From Ruegeria sp. ANG-R (GTDB taxonomy: Bacteria; Pseudomonadota; Alphaproteobacteria; Rhodobacterales; Rhodobacteraceae), in the NCBI RefSeq assembly GCF_000813985.1, contig NZ_JWLJ01000001.1, forward strand, positions 794,453-858,452: a DNA stretch of 64,000 nucleotides, in the 5' to 3' direction. The translations under genes were made by a program, and so were the position numbers. The notes under the pieces were generated by a model. It did not search any database. It saw only the letters and a program-made list of their open reading frames with translations, and was not told where the DNA came from. Below, piece by piece: positions 34,044 through 43,224 of the stretch (position 1 is its first letter; every line of letters starts with the position of its first letter).

Positions 34044-34092
34044 GTGCGGCCTCGCCATAAAATCCATATCTTACTATGGATTACGGATGGGT

Positions 34093-35046
34093 TTAACGCA
34101 AACCCGCGCGCACGGCTGCGCGGTCGATAGCGGCGGCAACTTCCGGTGCTGCAACAACCTGTGGCATGTGCCCGATTCCATCAAGCTCGATCAGCTCGGC
34201 GCCGGGTATCTGCTCAATCAGTCGTTCGGAATGCCAGCCCAGCCCGACAGTGGTATCTGCTGTACCGTGAACGATCTCGGTCGGCACGGAAATCTCACCA
34301 TAACGGGGCTGAAGCTGGATCACTTCATCCAGCAGATTTGCGCGCTGTTTGGCATTTGCGTGCATCGAAGACCGACGCATGGTCAGCCCCGGCCCGAAAT
34401 GCTCGGCATATCCTTCCGGCGCTTTCTGAGGAGCAAATACCTGATCCAGTGCCTGTGAGACATACCAGTCCGGAACAAAAGCGCTGACCAGTGGCAAGGC
34501 AAGCGCGTTGCCGGCGGTTGTCGCGCCAATCGTGTTGAACGCGTCCAGAGGTGTCTCCCACGGTATTGCTGCAGGAGCGATAAGAACGAGGGCCGAGATA
34601 TTCTCGGGCCGCGTCACCGCCCATGCCAGCGAAACCGATCCGCCATAGCTTTGCCCGGCAACGATGGGTTTGTCGGCGCCAAGCTTTGATGCTGCCGATT
34701 GCAGGATTTCTGCCTGTTCTACAATAGTTTCGCCGTCGGGGTTAAAGCTATCTGAATAGCCAAGGCCCGGGCGGTCGAATACGATGACGCGAAAATTCTC
34801 TGCCAGGATCGGCGCCAGCGCAAAGGTCATGTCGCGCGTATTCCCGCTTGATCCGTGGATCAGCACCACATCCGGGCCTTCTCCCATAACAACAGCATGT
34901 ACCGCAATACCGTCGACGTCCACAATCTGCCCCTCCGGGGGAAAGGAAGCCTCGGCACGGCTTTCGCGCTGTGCGCTTCGCCATGCGGCGGCGATGGCGA
35001 TGACCGCAAATGCTATAGCGAGTGATATCAAGAGTTTACTGGCCAA
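34093..35046 (-). CDS. Alpha/beta hydrolase, membrane-anchored or secreted
   Basis: A 317-residue alpha/beta hydrolase. An N-terminal hydrophobic segment ([18 protein letters not shown]) is followed by the fold: oxyanion HGSSGNT, nucleophile elbow [13 protein letters not shown], the acid in [10 protein letters not shown] and the His in DGIGHMPQ. Substrate unknown. Its start overlaps the end of metA by 11 bp on the same strand, suggesting cotranscription. Confidence 0.87.
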   Translation of the reverse strand: MASKLLISLAIAFAVIAIAAAWRSAQRESRAEASFPPEGQIVDVDGIAVHAVVMGEGPDVVLIHGSSGNTRDMTFALAPILAENFRVIVFDRPGLGYSDSFNPDGETIVEQAEILQSAASKLGADKPIVAGQSYGGSVSLAWAVTRPENISALVLIAPAAIPWETPLDAFNTIGATTAGNALALPLVSAFVPDWYVSQALDQVFAPQKAPEGYAEHFGPGLTMRRSSMHANAKQRANLLDEVIQLQPRYGEISVPTEIVHGTADTTVGLGWHSERLIEQIPGAELIELDGIGHMPQVVAAPEVAAAIDRAAVRAGLR

Positions 35047-35953
35047 TTTTGCTCATATCGAACGGGGTTGTCTGATAAATGGCGTTGATCCAGTTGCCAT
35101 AGAGAAGATGAGCGTGACTGCGCCAGCGATTCTGGGGAATCTGGCTTGGATCATCGTCCGGGTAGTAGTTTATCGGTACATTAATCGGCGTGTCGTTCGC
35201 GACATCCCGGTCGTATTCCTGCTTGAGCGTGTCGCTGTCATACTCGAAGTGATTAAAGATATAGAGCGCCCGATGCGCCGGGTCTTCGATCAGGCAGGGA
35301 CCCACATCATCGCTGCCAAGCAGCGTAATCAGATCGGGAACCGAGTCGATCTCGTATTGCCGCATCTCCGTCCAGCGGCTGACCGGGATAACGCAATCGT
35401 CTGAAAAACCACGTAAAAATGGCGACGCAGGCGCAAGGTTTCTGTGTCGGAAGCAACCGAATGCTTTAGCCTCGAGCATGTGCTTTTTGACATCGTGGAA
35501 ATGGTTGATCATCGCCATTCCACCCCAGCAGACGCCAAAGGTGGAATGCACATTGGTCTGGGTCCATTCGAACACCTCACGGATCTCGTCCCAATAGGTG
35601 ACATCGGTGAATTCCAGATGTTCGATTGGTGCACCGGTAATGATCAGCCCGTCGAATTTCTGGTCCTTCACCTCCTGAAAAGGATGGTAGAACTCGGCCA
35701 TATGCTCGGCGGCAGTATTCTTGGTCTGGTGTTCGGTCATGCGGATCAGCGACAGTTCGATCTGCAAGGGCGTTGCGCCGATCAGACGTGCGAATTGGTT
35801 TTCGGTCTGAATCTTCTTGGGCATCAGATTCAACAATCCGATCCGGAGGGGTCGGATATCCTGCCGCGCGGCCTGATCTTCGGCCATGACCATGACGCCC
35901 TCATTGGTCAGAACGTCAAAGGCGGGCAGGTCGGAGGGGATTTTGATCGGCAT
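35036..35953 (-). CDS. metA: Homoserine O-acyltransferase MetA, probably acetyl-CoA specific
   Basis: A 305-residue member of the MetA (HTS) family that acylates homoserine for methionine synthesis. Numbering matches the studied enzymes: nucleophile Cys142 in FGVCWGGMA, and His235/Glu237 in NHFEY. Position 111, in GAPIEHLEF, is Glu. In this family Glu111 marks acetyl-CoA use and Gly111 succinyl-CoA use, so the product is predicted to be O-acetylhomoserine despite the usual succinyltransferase label. The upstream gene ends 38 bp before the start; I see no SAM riboswitch there. Confidence 0.93.
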   Translation of the reverse strand: MPIKIPSDLPAFDVLTNEGVMVMAEDQAARQDIRPLRIGLLNLMPKKIQTENQFARLIGATPLQIELSLIRMTEHQTKNTAAEHMAEFYHPFQEVKDQKFDGLIITGAPIEHLEFTDVTYWDEIREVFEWTQTNVHSTFGVCWGGMAMINHFHDVKKHMLEAKAFGCFRHRNLAPASPFLRGFSDDCVIPVSRWTEMRQYEIDSVPDLITLLGSDDVGPCLIEDPAHRALYIFNHFEYDSDTLKQEYDRDVANDTPINVPINYYPDDDPSQIPQNRWRSHAHLLYGNWINAIYQTTPFDMSKIGQ

Positions 35954-35991
35954 TTGGTCACGCTGTTGAAACTGCGGAAGAAGTCTGGAAC

Positions 35992-36864
35992 TTAGGCGGG
36001 GTTGGGGCGGGTCTCAAGGGTGCGTTCGATCAACTCATCGAAATCGCCACTATCCCGCACTTTGGCGATATCATCAGCCGCGATTGTAACACCCCAGTTT
36101 CTGGCCATCGCCTCGTACCTTGGCTGGCGGTGCGCCAGCGCTTGCGCATATGTCCAGCGGATGAAGGCATCCGGGTCAACCTCGGCCCCGGAACAGTCGT
36201 TGAGGGTAAGGTATTCGGCCCAGACCCGTTGCAGAAAGTCAGCCTGATAGGACATCGGCTTTGGCGCCTTGTCAAAGCGCTTGATCAGTTCTTCGGTATG
36301 CGCCTCGTCGCCCTTGATCCAGATCATCAGTGTCTGGCGGGACAGCTCGGTCAGAATTTGGTCGTTTCGGTCTTCCGGCTCGAGCCATTCGCAGATCGAG
36401 CCGCCCGTATCGCAGATAAAATGCGGATAGCTGTAGAGGCGCTTGGCGCGATCTATGAAATACTTGGTATCCAGCAGAGCATGTATTTCAGCGAGCCGGA
36501 ACTGTTCCTGCCGCTGCTGATATTCCGAGATTTCGAGACCGCCCAGTTCGGGGTTGCCGGGCTTGCCGAGATACGCCGAGACCGGGGTCAGGTTTTCGAA
36601 CGTGATGTTCGACCCGATGTAGATCGAATCCGACAGCAGAAGCTCGCGCAGAAAGGGTACTTTCATAGCCTCGGCCTTGGCATTGTCGGTGATGTACTCT
36701 CCCATGTAGCGGGTCCCGATCCGGTAATCGATTGAGTAGTGGAACCAATCTCCGGCATCTCGCAGCGTGTTCGAGACATAGGATTTACCCAGTCCGGACA
36801 TGCCGAAGAACAACACCTTCTTTCGCGCAGCCTCACGCCAGTCCGTTGCCGAGTTGTAGATCAT
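35992..36864 (-). CDS. Conserved P-loop ATPase-like protein of unknown function
   Basis: A 290-residue protein with a Walker A motif [13 protein letters not shown] near the N terminus (about 20-32) and [21 protein letters not shown] in the middle, possibly the Walker B region. I do not recognise a named family; it looks like a kinase-like or chaperone-like NTPase. It ends 38 bp upstream of metA on the same strand and may be cotranscribed with it, which suggests a role linked to methionine metabolism or simple housekeeping. No signal peptide or membrane segment. Confidence 0.75.
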   Translation of the reverse strand: MIYNSATDWREAARKKVLFFGMSGLGKSYVSNTLRDAGDWFHYSIDYRIGTRYMGEYITDNAKAEAMKVPFLRELLLSDSIYIGSNITFENLTPVSAYLGKPGNPELGGLEISEYQQRQEQFRLAEIHALLDTKYFIDRAKRLYSYPHFICDTGGSICEWLEPEDRNDQILTELSRQTLMIWIKGDEAHTEELIKRFDKAPKPMSYQADFLQRVWAEYLTLNDCSGAEVDPDAFIRWTYAQALAHRQPRYEAMARNWGVTIAADDIAKVRDSGDFDELIERTLETRPNPA

Positions 36865-36913
36865 GTTCCGCCATTCCTTGTTTTGCCCTAGCTAAAACGG
36901 GCGGTTGGCGGCG

Positions 36914-37810
36914 TCAATCGCGGTTGCGGGACCGGCTGAGGATGAGCAACCCCAATGCAAGTACGGCAAAGCCAACAAAAGCCCGTGGCGGCAACGCTTC
37001 ATCACGTACGACGGCGCCCAGAAGGATCGCGATTGGTGGGATGATCAGCGTGACGAGAAGAACATTGCCGCTGCCAGCCCGTTGAAGCACGCGGTAATAC
37101 AGCAGATAGGCTCCGGCGGTTGCCAGCAGAGCGTAATAGGCGATGGCCGACCATGTCTCCAAAGGCAGGGCGAAGGTTGGCACCCCGTCCACGACCAACA
37201 TGATCGGTGCCATCAGTATTGCCGATCCTGTCAACATCCCCGCCGCAGCGATTTGCGGGGGCAGGGCGCTCATGTAAGCCCGAGCCCAGATTGCGGCAAA
37301 TGCATAGGATAGCGTGCCAGTCAGAATCGCGACCTGACCCAGATTACTTGGATTGAGACTGCCGAACTGTTTGAGGCCAATGGTGATGGAGACACCGAGA
37401 AAGCCCAACCCGACACCCAGGGCGCGCGTTTTGGTCAGCCTCTCGTCCCGAAAAAACAGAGCCGCCAGAAGAACGCCGAAAATTGCGGTGGCCGCATTCA
37501 GGATCGATGTCAGTCCCGTTTCGACATAAAGCTGCCCCCAGGCCATAAGCGAGAAGGGCAGGACATTGTTCAAAAGTCCCATAACCAGAAAAACGCCCCA
37601 GATGTGCAGATCGCGCGGGATCGGCAGGCGTTGAAAGCCGATGACTAGCCACAACGCAAGCGCAGCCCAGAAAACTCTGTGAAACACCGATGTTATCACG
37701 GGCACTGTATCAAGTGCGATGCGGATAGCCAGGAATGACATGCCCCAGATGACACCAAGCAGTATCAACTCGGACCAGGTGCGCGGGGTGAGATTTTTTT
37801 GAGAGGTCAT
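36914..37810 (-). CDS. EamA family (DMT superfamily) transporter
   Basis: A 298-residue protein with ten predicted membrane helices in two EamA repeats (ILLGVIWGMSFLAIRIALDTVPVI in the first, GQVAILTGTLSYAFAAIWARAYM in the second). Such permeases export small metabolites or amino acids. ATG 37810 places the first repeat at the N terminus; longer readings run through the terminator of the upstream porin gene. Substrate unknown. Confidence 0.88.
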   Translation of the reverse strand: MTSQKNLTPRTWSELILLGVIWGMSFLAIRIALDTVPVITSVFHRVFWAALALWLVIGFQRLPIPRDLHIWGVFLVMGLLNNVLPFSLMAWGQLYVETGLTSILNAATAIFGVLLAALFFRDERLTKTRALGVGLGFLGVSITIGLKQFGSLNPSNLGQVAILTGTLSYAFAAIWARAYMSALPPQIAAAGMLTGSAILMAPIMLVVDGVPTFALPLETWSAIAYYALLATAGAYLLYYRVLQRAGSGNVLLVTLIIPPIAILLGAVVRDEALPPRAFVGFAVLALGLLILSRSRNRD

Positions 37811-37856
37811 GGCTTGTTCTGGCATCTCAGCCAAGGCAGATCGACCCGGAACATGC

Positions 37857-37885
37857 GAAAAAGCCCCGCCGAAATGGCGGGGCTT
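37857..37885 (-). terminator. Rho-independent terminator of the fadL-like gene
   Basis: AAGCCCCGCC (37861-37870) pairs with GGCGGGGCTT (37876-37885) around a 5-base loop. On the minus strand the stem is followed by a T run (complement of 37857-37862). It lies 22 bp beyond the minus-strand stop at 37908. Confidence 0.88.
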
Positions 37886-37907
37886 CGCATAAGTAATGAT
37901 GCCTGGA

Positions 37908-39131
37908 TCAATCCAGCGCGTAGGTAATCTGGATGCCAACGCTCCACGCGCTGTTTCCGGTAAAGGTGGCGCGGTTGTCCGGGCCGGTCCCGTTTGCGGT
38001 GGCATCACCGATATCGGTATAGCGCACACCGCCGGAAATCTTCGCTTTTTCCAGCGAATATGTACCGCCCAGGCCGATGCTCCAGAACCCGTCCGTTGGG
38101 CCGAGGTTCGAAACGGAATTGCCCTGAGAGCTTTCATAGCCCAATGTTACAGCACCCGAGAATTCCTCTGAGAACTGGTACCCCAGACCAAGAGAGTAGG
38201 TCCACGTAGCCTTCTCATAGTCGACGAGATTGATGCCGGTCAGACCGGTGTAAACTGGCGGAGCGTATACGGTTTGCGGCCAGTCAACCCAGCGGACCGA
38301 TCCGAACAAAAGCGTCTTCGGCGCCACGCCCGTTTGGAAATCGAGGTTCACGGATTGCGGTGTTACAACCTCGGTCGTTGAGTCCGCGCTGGACCGTGCT
38401 ATCTCCGGGAATGGTGTGAAGGCCAACGAGTCATTCGCCTCTGTTTGCGACAACTCGTGTTTGATCTTCGAGTTATATGTCAACGCGACGCGAGCCGCGA
38501 TATCAGGCCGCTCCCATGCGACGCCAACAACATAGCCAAAGTCGATCTCAGCGTCTGTTTCAACGCGGTATCCACCTGACGGAAATGGAGTTAAGCTGCC
38601 ACCAGCGATTGGAACCGATACGCTTGCTTTCAACCGTTGCGCCCGGACGCCGCCAATTACGCTAAAACCGTTGTCCAGTTTGTAACGAAGCAGCGCCGTA
38701 ATTGCGTCAGTGTCTGCTTTGGCCCTCAGGACATCCTGATTTGCGCCTTCAGGAAACGGCGGGGAAAAACCTAACACATTCTGCGATAACGGGTAGTCCG
38801 AAGAATAGTCGATGTCCGCGCCAAATGGTTGGTCATAGACAAGGGCGAAATCAAGCTTCTCAGTCAACGAAGTTTTATATGCCAGATGCGGCGTGAAAAA
38901 ACTGTTGGTTACATTGCCCGATTCAATCGTCTCCCCGAAAGTGGGGCTCAACGGGATCTGGTCCTCCATTGATCCGCTGACATCCGGCTTGGTATACCCC
39001 AGCCGAAACTGCACGACAGATCCTTCTTCGAACAGGATGTTGACACCCTGACCACTTCGGTCGAGACCGCCTGCGTGCACCGTGGTTGCCCCGATGCACA
39101 ACGCGCACGCGTGAAACAGCGTTCGTTTCAT
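37908..39131 (-). CDS. FadL/OmpP1/TodX-type outer-membrane transporter
   Basis: A 407-residue outer-membrane barrel. The signal peptide MKRTLFHACALCIGATTVHA is followed by GGLDRSGQGVNILFEEGS, an opening close to FadL/OmpP1 proteins, then repeated amphipathic strands ending WSVGIQITYALD without a C-terminal Phe. It carries hydrophobic compounds such as long-chain fatty acids or aromatics across the outer membrane. A clear terminator follows it. Confidence 0.82.
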   Translation of the reverse strand: MKRTLFHACALCIGATTVHAGGLDRSGQGVNILFEEGSVVQFRLGYTKPDVSGSMEDQIPLSPTFGETIESGNVTNSFFTPHLAYKTSLTEKLDFALVYDQPFGADIDYSSDYPLSQNVLGFSPPFPEGANQDVLRAKADTDAITALLRYKLDNGFSVIGGVRAQRLKASVSVPIAGGSLTPFPSGGYRVETDAEIDFGYVVGVAWERPDIAARVALTYNSKIKHELSQTEANDSLAFTPFPEIARSSADSTTEVVTPQSVNLDFQTGVAPKTLLFGSVRWVDWPQTVYAPPVYTGLTGINLVDYEKATWTYSLGLGYQFSEEFSGAVTLGYESSQGNSVSNLGPTDGFWSIGLGGTYSLEKAKISGGVRYTDIGDATANGTGPDNRATFTGNSAWSVGIQITYALD

Positions 39132-39249
39132 TCATTCCTCCCTACACTGTCCAATTGCCTGTAATACGCATCCTCATCATACGCACCCGGCTTTGTTACC
39201 GGTTGTTACTCTCTTAAACTTTAAAATATGGTCAACTGGTGACGGAGCG

Positions 39250-40155
39250 TTACTCGGTACCAGCACTTTGTGTGGGTGTTGCGGAATTGTTACGATTTTC
39301 GGACCATACGTTCAGGAAAATCCCGGAAAAGATCACGACTGCGCCCAACAGCGTCCAGTGATCCAGCGGTTCGTGATAAAGGATCATCCCTACGATGGCG
39401 ATGGTCGGGAGGCGAGCGAAATCAAAGGGGACGACGACCGTGGCCGGCGCAATGGCCAGCGCGTTGGTGATGCAGTAATGGGCCAGAAGGCCCGCCATTC
39501 CAACAAGCAACAGGAACGGGGCGGTGTCTATTGTGGGCAGGGTGATCTGCCCATCCACGCCCGACGCAGCCAGCCCCAACGCGGCCTGCATCAAAGTCAG
39601 CCAGAACATAATGCATCCGATACTGGCGATACGGGTCAAAGACTTTGTTGAAACTGTTGTTAACGCAAAGAAAATCGCAGAGGCTGCGGCCGCGGCGACT
39701 CCGGGGCCCAGCGTGGCGGCGCCCGGACGTGCCACGATGAGAATGCCAGCGAACCCGATCAGGGCCGAGGTCAGGCGCAACGCGGTCAACCGCTCGTGCA
39801 AGAGCAGCGGGGACAGCAGGATTACCCAGATGGGTTGAGTGAACTCGAGGGCGAAAACCTGAGCCAGCGGGATGACGGTCACCGCATAGAACCACAGGTT
39901 TTGCCCGGTGAAGTGCATCACATTTCGGATACCGTGCAGGTCCAATCGCCTCGTGGTGACCTGATGCCATTTACGCGAGGCTGTCAGGATCAGGGCAACG
40001 ATGCAGATGCCAACAAGGCTGCGATAGAACATGATCTCGAAGGTGTCATGCGTCACGCTCAGCTCTCGCCCGGCAACGGCCATCGAAGAGAACGAGGCTA
40101 TGGCCCCGGTCATCCAAAGCGCGGCCTTGCCGATCTGCATTTTACTGCTGTCCAT
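39250..40155 (-). CDS. EamA family (DMT superfamily) transporter
   Basis: A 301-residue inner-membrane permease with about ten helices and two EamA repeats (GKAALWMTGAIASFSSMAVAGREL at the start; GPGVAAAAASAIFFALTTVSTKSL for the second). ATG 40155 is preferred because the first helix follows within ten residues. It is a different subgroup from the EamA protein at 36914. A CtrA-like box lies about 135 bp upstream. Confidence 0.88.
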   Translation of the reverse strand: MDSSKMQIGKAALWMTGAIASFSSMAVAGRELSVTHDTFEIMFYRSLVGICIVALILTASRKWHQVTTRRLDLHGIRNVMHFTGQNLWFYAVTVIPLAQVFALEFTQPIWVILLSPLLLHERLTALRLTSALIGFAGILIVARPGAATLGPGVAAAAASAIFFALTTVSTKSLTRIASIGCIMFWLTLMQAALGLAASGVDGQITLPTIDTAPFLLLVGMAGLLAHYCITNALAIAPATVVVPFDFARLPTIAIVGMILYHEPLDHWTLLGAVVIFSGIFLNVWSENRNNSATPTQSAGTE

Positions 40156-40289
40156 GAGATCTCTTACATGTGCAGGGGGCAACGGACTGAATAGATTGTG
40201 TTTTATCGGATGAGGCAAGATCAAAAGTGAACAGCCATGCCTCCTGATGCCAAGGCCGACAGGCTAGAACACCACACGTGATTCGCGTC

Positions 40290-40305
40290 TTAACTTGTTG
40301 TTAAC
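40290..40305. promoter_or_regulatory. CtrA-like binding box
   Basis: TTAA-CTTGTTG-TTAAC matches the full alphaproteobacterial CtrA consensus (TTAA-N7-TTAAC). It lies in the 207-bp gap between the EamA gene and the acetyltransferase gene, upstream of the former. Occupancy is unproven. Confidence 0.5.
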
Positions 40306-40362
40306 GCAACTGGATATCGTACGTATTACACTTGAATTGCGCGGCTTTTTGATATGACAGGG

Positions 40363-40953
40363 TTAGGTGCCGGACCGATCTTTACTTAGTGAATCTCCGC
40401 TAAGCACGTACCGATCACTTGTATGAGGGCAGATTACCTCACAGTTCCCTGTGAGGGGGAGATCAAGCTGTTCGCCAAATTCACTCATCCAACCAATCTG
40501 CTTCGCGGGGACACCCACCATCAACGCGTATGGCTTTATGTCTGCGTTCACTACCGCTCCGGCTCCGATAAACGCGTATTCACCGATAGTGACGCCGCAA
40601 ACGATGGTTGAATTGGCCCCCAGAGTTGCGCCTTTCCTGACCAGAGTGTTGCGGTATTCGGCCTTTCTTTCGATCAATGAGCGGGGGTTGTAAACGTTTG
40701 TGAACACCATGCTCGGGCCACAGAATACGCCTTCCTCTAACGTGATGTTGTCATAGATCGAGACGTTGTTCTGCACCTTGCAGTTGTCACCTACAACGAC
40801 CTTATTCCCGACAAATACATTCTGCCCAAGCGAGACATTCGATCCTATTCTGGCGCCGCCGCAAACATGCACCCAGTGCCATATTCTGCAGCCATCCCCG
40901 ATCTGTGCGCCTTTATCGATAATTGCGGTTTCGTGCACCGAATAGTTGCTCAT
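40363..40953 (-). CDS. Left-handed beta-helix N-acetyltransferase (WbpD/WlbB-like)
   Basis: A 196-residue hexapeptide-repeat acyltransferase. The repeats run from [40 protein letters not shown] through [25 protein letters not shown] to [16 protein letters not shown]. The sequence is close to enzymes that acetylate the 3-amino group of UDP-sugars in O-antigen synthesis. ATG 40953 matches the usual start. No other polysaccharide genes are nearby, so it is an orphan and its sugar is unknown. It is followed upstream by guaA on the same strand. Confidence 0.85.
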   Translation of the reverse strand: MSNYSVHETAIIDKGAQIGDGCRIWHWVHVCGGARIGSNVSLGQNVFVGNKVVVGDNCKVQNNVSIYDNITLEEGVFCGPSMVFTNVYNPRSLIERKAEYRNTLVRKGATLGANSTIVCGVTIGEYAFIGAGAVVNADIKPYALMVGVPAKQIGWMSEFGEQLDLPLTGNCEVICPHTSDRYVLSGDSLSKDRSGT

Positions 40954-40999
40954 CGATTTGTCCTTCGTCCGCCAAACACAACGCCCAAAATACGAGCGA

Positions 41000-42559
41000 T
41001 TATTCCCACTCAATCGTTCCGGGCGGTTTTGAGGTGATGTCATAGGTGCAGCGGTTGATGCCTTTGACTTCGTTGATGATGCGCGTTGCGGTTTCGCCCA
41101 GGAATTCATGACTGAACGGGTAGTAATCCGCGGTCATTCCGTCGACGGAGGTCACGGCACGCAATGCACATGCATAGTCATACGTCCGGCCATCACCCAT
41201 CACGCCCACCGTACGGACGGGGAGAATGGCCACGAAAGCCTGCCAGATATCGTCGTAAAGGCCATGTTTGCGAATCTGATCGATGTAGATCGCATCGGCT
41301 TCGCGCAGGATCTCCAGCTTCTCGCGGGTGATTTCGCCGGGGCAGCGGATGGCAAGGCCAGGGCCGGGGAAGGGGTGACGGCCGATGAAGTTGGCAGGCA
41401 GACCAAGTTCTCGGCCCAGGGCGCGAACCTCGTCCTTGAACAACTCGCGCAGGGGTTCGACCAGCTTGAGGCCCATCTTTTCGGGCAGACCGCCCACATT
41501 ATGGTGAGACTTGATGGTAACCGACGGACCGCCCGAGAACGAGACGGACTCGATCACATCGGGATACAGGGTGCCCTGTGCCAGAAACTCGGCGCCGTCG
41601 ATGGTATCCGCGTTTTTCTGGAACACGTCGATGAACAGTTTGCCGATGATCTTGCGTTTGGTTTCCGGGTCGCTTTGCCCGTCCAGCTCGCCCAGAAACA
41701 GTTCGCTCTCATCCGCGTGGATCAGTTGAATGTTGTAGTTGTCGCGGAACATGCCGACGACTTCGGCCGCCTCGTTTTTGCGCAACAAGCCGTGGTCGAC
41801 GAATACACAGGTCAATTGATCGCCGATCGCTTCGTGGATCAGGATGGCCGCGACCGAGCTGTCGACACCGCCCGACAGGCCGCAAATGACCTTCTTGTCC
41901 CCGACCTGTTCACGGATCTTCGCGATCATTTGTTCGCGATAGGCCCCCATGGTCCAGTCGCCCGAGAAACCGGCCAGCTTGACGAAATTCTCATAAAGTT
42001 TTGCGCCTTTGGGCGTGTGATGCACCTCGGGGTGGAACTGCACGGCATAGAAATGGCGCGAAGGATCGGCTGTAATCGCGAACGGGGCGTTGGGCGACGT
42101 GCCGAAGACTTCGAACCCGGGGGCAATCTGGCTGACGTGGTCGCCGTGGCTCATCCAGACCTGCTCATCCCCATCCGTAAACCAGCCGTCCAGAATGTCG
42201 AGCTTGGCCTTGGGGGTGACGAAAGCACGTCCGAACTCGGCGGTGCCGTGGCCGCTTTCGACTTTGCCGCCCAGTTGATGCATCATCACCTGCTGGCCGT
42301 AACAGATGCCCAATATCGGAATGCCGCAGCTGAAGATTTCCTGAGGAACGCGAGGCGAGCCTTCGCGCGTGACACTGTCTGGCCCGCCCGAGAAGATCAC
42401 GGCGCGGGGCGCCATATCGCGCACGAATTCCATCGTGACATTCTGGTAGGGGTGAATTTCGCAATAGACGTTCAGTTCACGCAGGCGGCGGGCGATAAGC
42501 TGCGTCACCTGGCTGCCGAAGTCGATGATCAGAAGGCGGTCATGGGTGTCTTGTGTCAT
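41000..42559 (-). CDS. guaA: GMP synthase (glutamine-hydrolysing)
   Basis: A 519-residue enzyme converting XMP to GMP. The N-terminal class I amidotransferase domain has the nucleophile in [10 protein letters not shown] and [12 protein letters not shown]. The ATP-pyrophosphatase domain has [12 protein letters not shown], and the C-terminal dimerisation domain ends GTIEWE, the canonical GuaA terminus. Length and domain order are normal. The divergent neighbour is a broken GNAT gene. Confidence 0.97.
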   Translation of the reverse strand: MTQDTHDRLLIIDFGSQVTQLIARRLRELNVYCEIHPYQNVTMEFVRDMAPRAVIFSGGPDSVTREGSPRVPQEIFSCGIPILGICYGQQVMMHQLGGKVESGHGTAEFGRAFVTPKAKLDILDGWFTDGDEQVWMSHGDHVSQIAPGFEVFGTSPNAPFAITADPSRHFYAVQFHPEVHHTPKGAKLYENFVKLAGFSGDWTMGAYREQMIAKIREQVGDKKVICGLSGGVDSSVAAILIHEAIGDQLTCVFVDHGLLRKNEAAEVVGMFRDNYNIQLIHADESELFLGELDGQSDPETKRKIIGKLFIDVFQKNADTIDGAEFLAQGTLYPDVIESVSFSGGPSVTIKSHHNVGGLPEKMGLKLVEPLRELFKDEVRALGRELGLPANFIGRHPFPGPGLAIRCPGEITREKLEILREADAIYIDQIRKHGLYDDIWQAFVAILPVRTVGVMGDGRTYDYACALRAVTSVDGMTADYYPFSHEFLGETATRIINEVKGINRCTYDITSKPPGTIEWE

Positions 42560-42649
42560 GACTGGCTATTAGGTCGCAAGCCTTGCTTGTGCAAGCATAA
42601 TGACGTCAATTGAGCCCTCAGTGTTGGTTTCCCTGAAAGGACGCATTGG

Positions 42650-43096
42650 ATGGAGAGAATCAGCCTCAGGTCGGCCACATCCGATGACGTCGGTGCAATA
42701 CAGGAGTGTCTCGTCGCTGCCTACGCAGATGCAAAACGCGATATTGATGATTTGCCGGATGTGGCTGGTGGGATTTCTGATGACATTAAAGAACGGCAGG
42801 TCCTCATTGCCGAAGACGCCTGACATGCATTGGGCGTTATTATATTCGGTGAAAAATCGGGTGCGATGATGATCTTCAACCTCGGCGTATCGCCTGACGC
42901 ACAGGGTTGTGGTATTGCCCGTCAGCTTTTGGATGCCGCTGAAACTTTTGCAAAGTCAGGCGGCCTGCATACGCTGCGCCTGCGCACTCACCGGTTGATG
43001 TCGGGCACCCGCGCGATGTACCGCCATTTGGGCTGGCAAGAAGTCGAGACTGGCGGCAATGCTGTTGTGATGGAGAAGCAGGTGACCTGCGCATGA
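42650..43096 (+). pseudogene. GNAT acetyltransferase with in-frame TGA
   Basis: From ATG 42650 the frame encodes MERISLRSATSDDVGAIQEC and on to VLIAEDA, then meets TGA at 42821-42823. It continues without a shift as HALGVIIFGEKSG, the acetyl-CoA-binding LGVSPDAQGCGIARQLLDAA and LYRHLGW-like end (MYRHLGWQEVE), stopping at 43096. The two halves make one normal GNAT domain of about 148 residues, so a single nonsense mutation has split it. A TTG at 42830 could restart the second half, which holds the CoA-binding motif. Confidence 0.82.
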
Positions 43097-43224
43097 ATAT
43101 GACAATCGCGGCGCAATCCGGGGTTCATGTCGCTTTTACCCCTATAGCGCCGTAAACTATCTCTGGCGTCGTTGGTCGTTGATGTAACACACTTGTCGAA
43201 CCAACCAATCAACGGGATTTTCTC

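Noticed and set aside
35954..35991. SAM-responsive riboswitch upstream of metA
   Set aside because: The gap is only 38 bp and shows no SAM-II-like conserved core.
41108..42613. Long plus-strand open frame (501 codons) across the guaA region
   Set aside because: It lies wholly antisense to guaA, whose motifs and length are canonical. The open frame is a by-product of high-GC codon use.
42821..42823. Selenocysteine codon in the GNAT gene
   Set aside because: GNAT enzymes do not use selenocysteine and no SECIS-like hairpin is evident after the TGA. A nonsense mutation is simpler.
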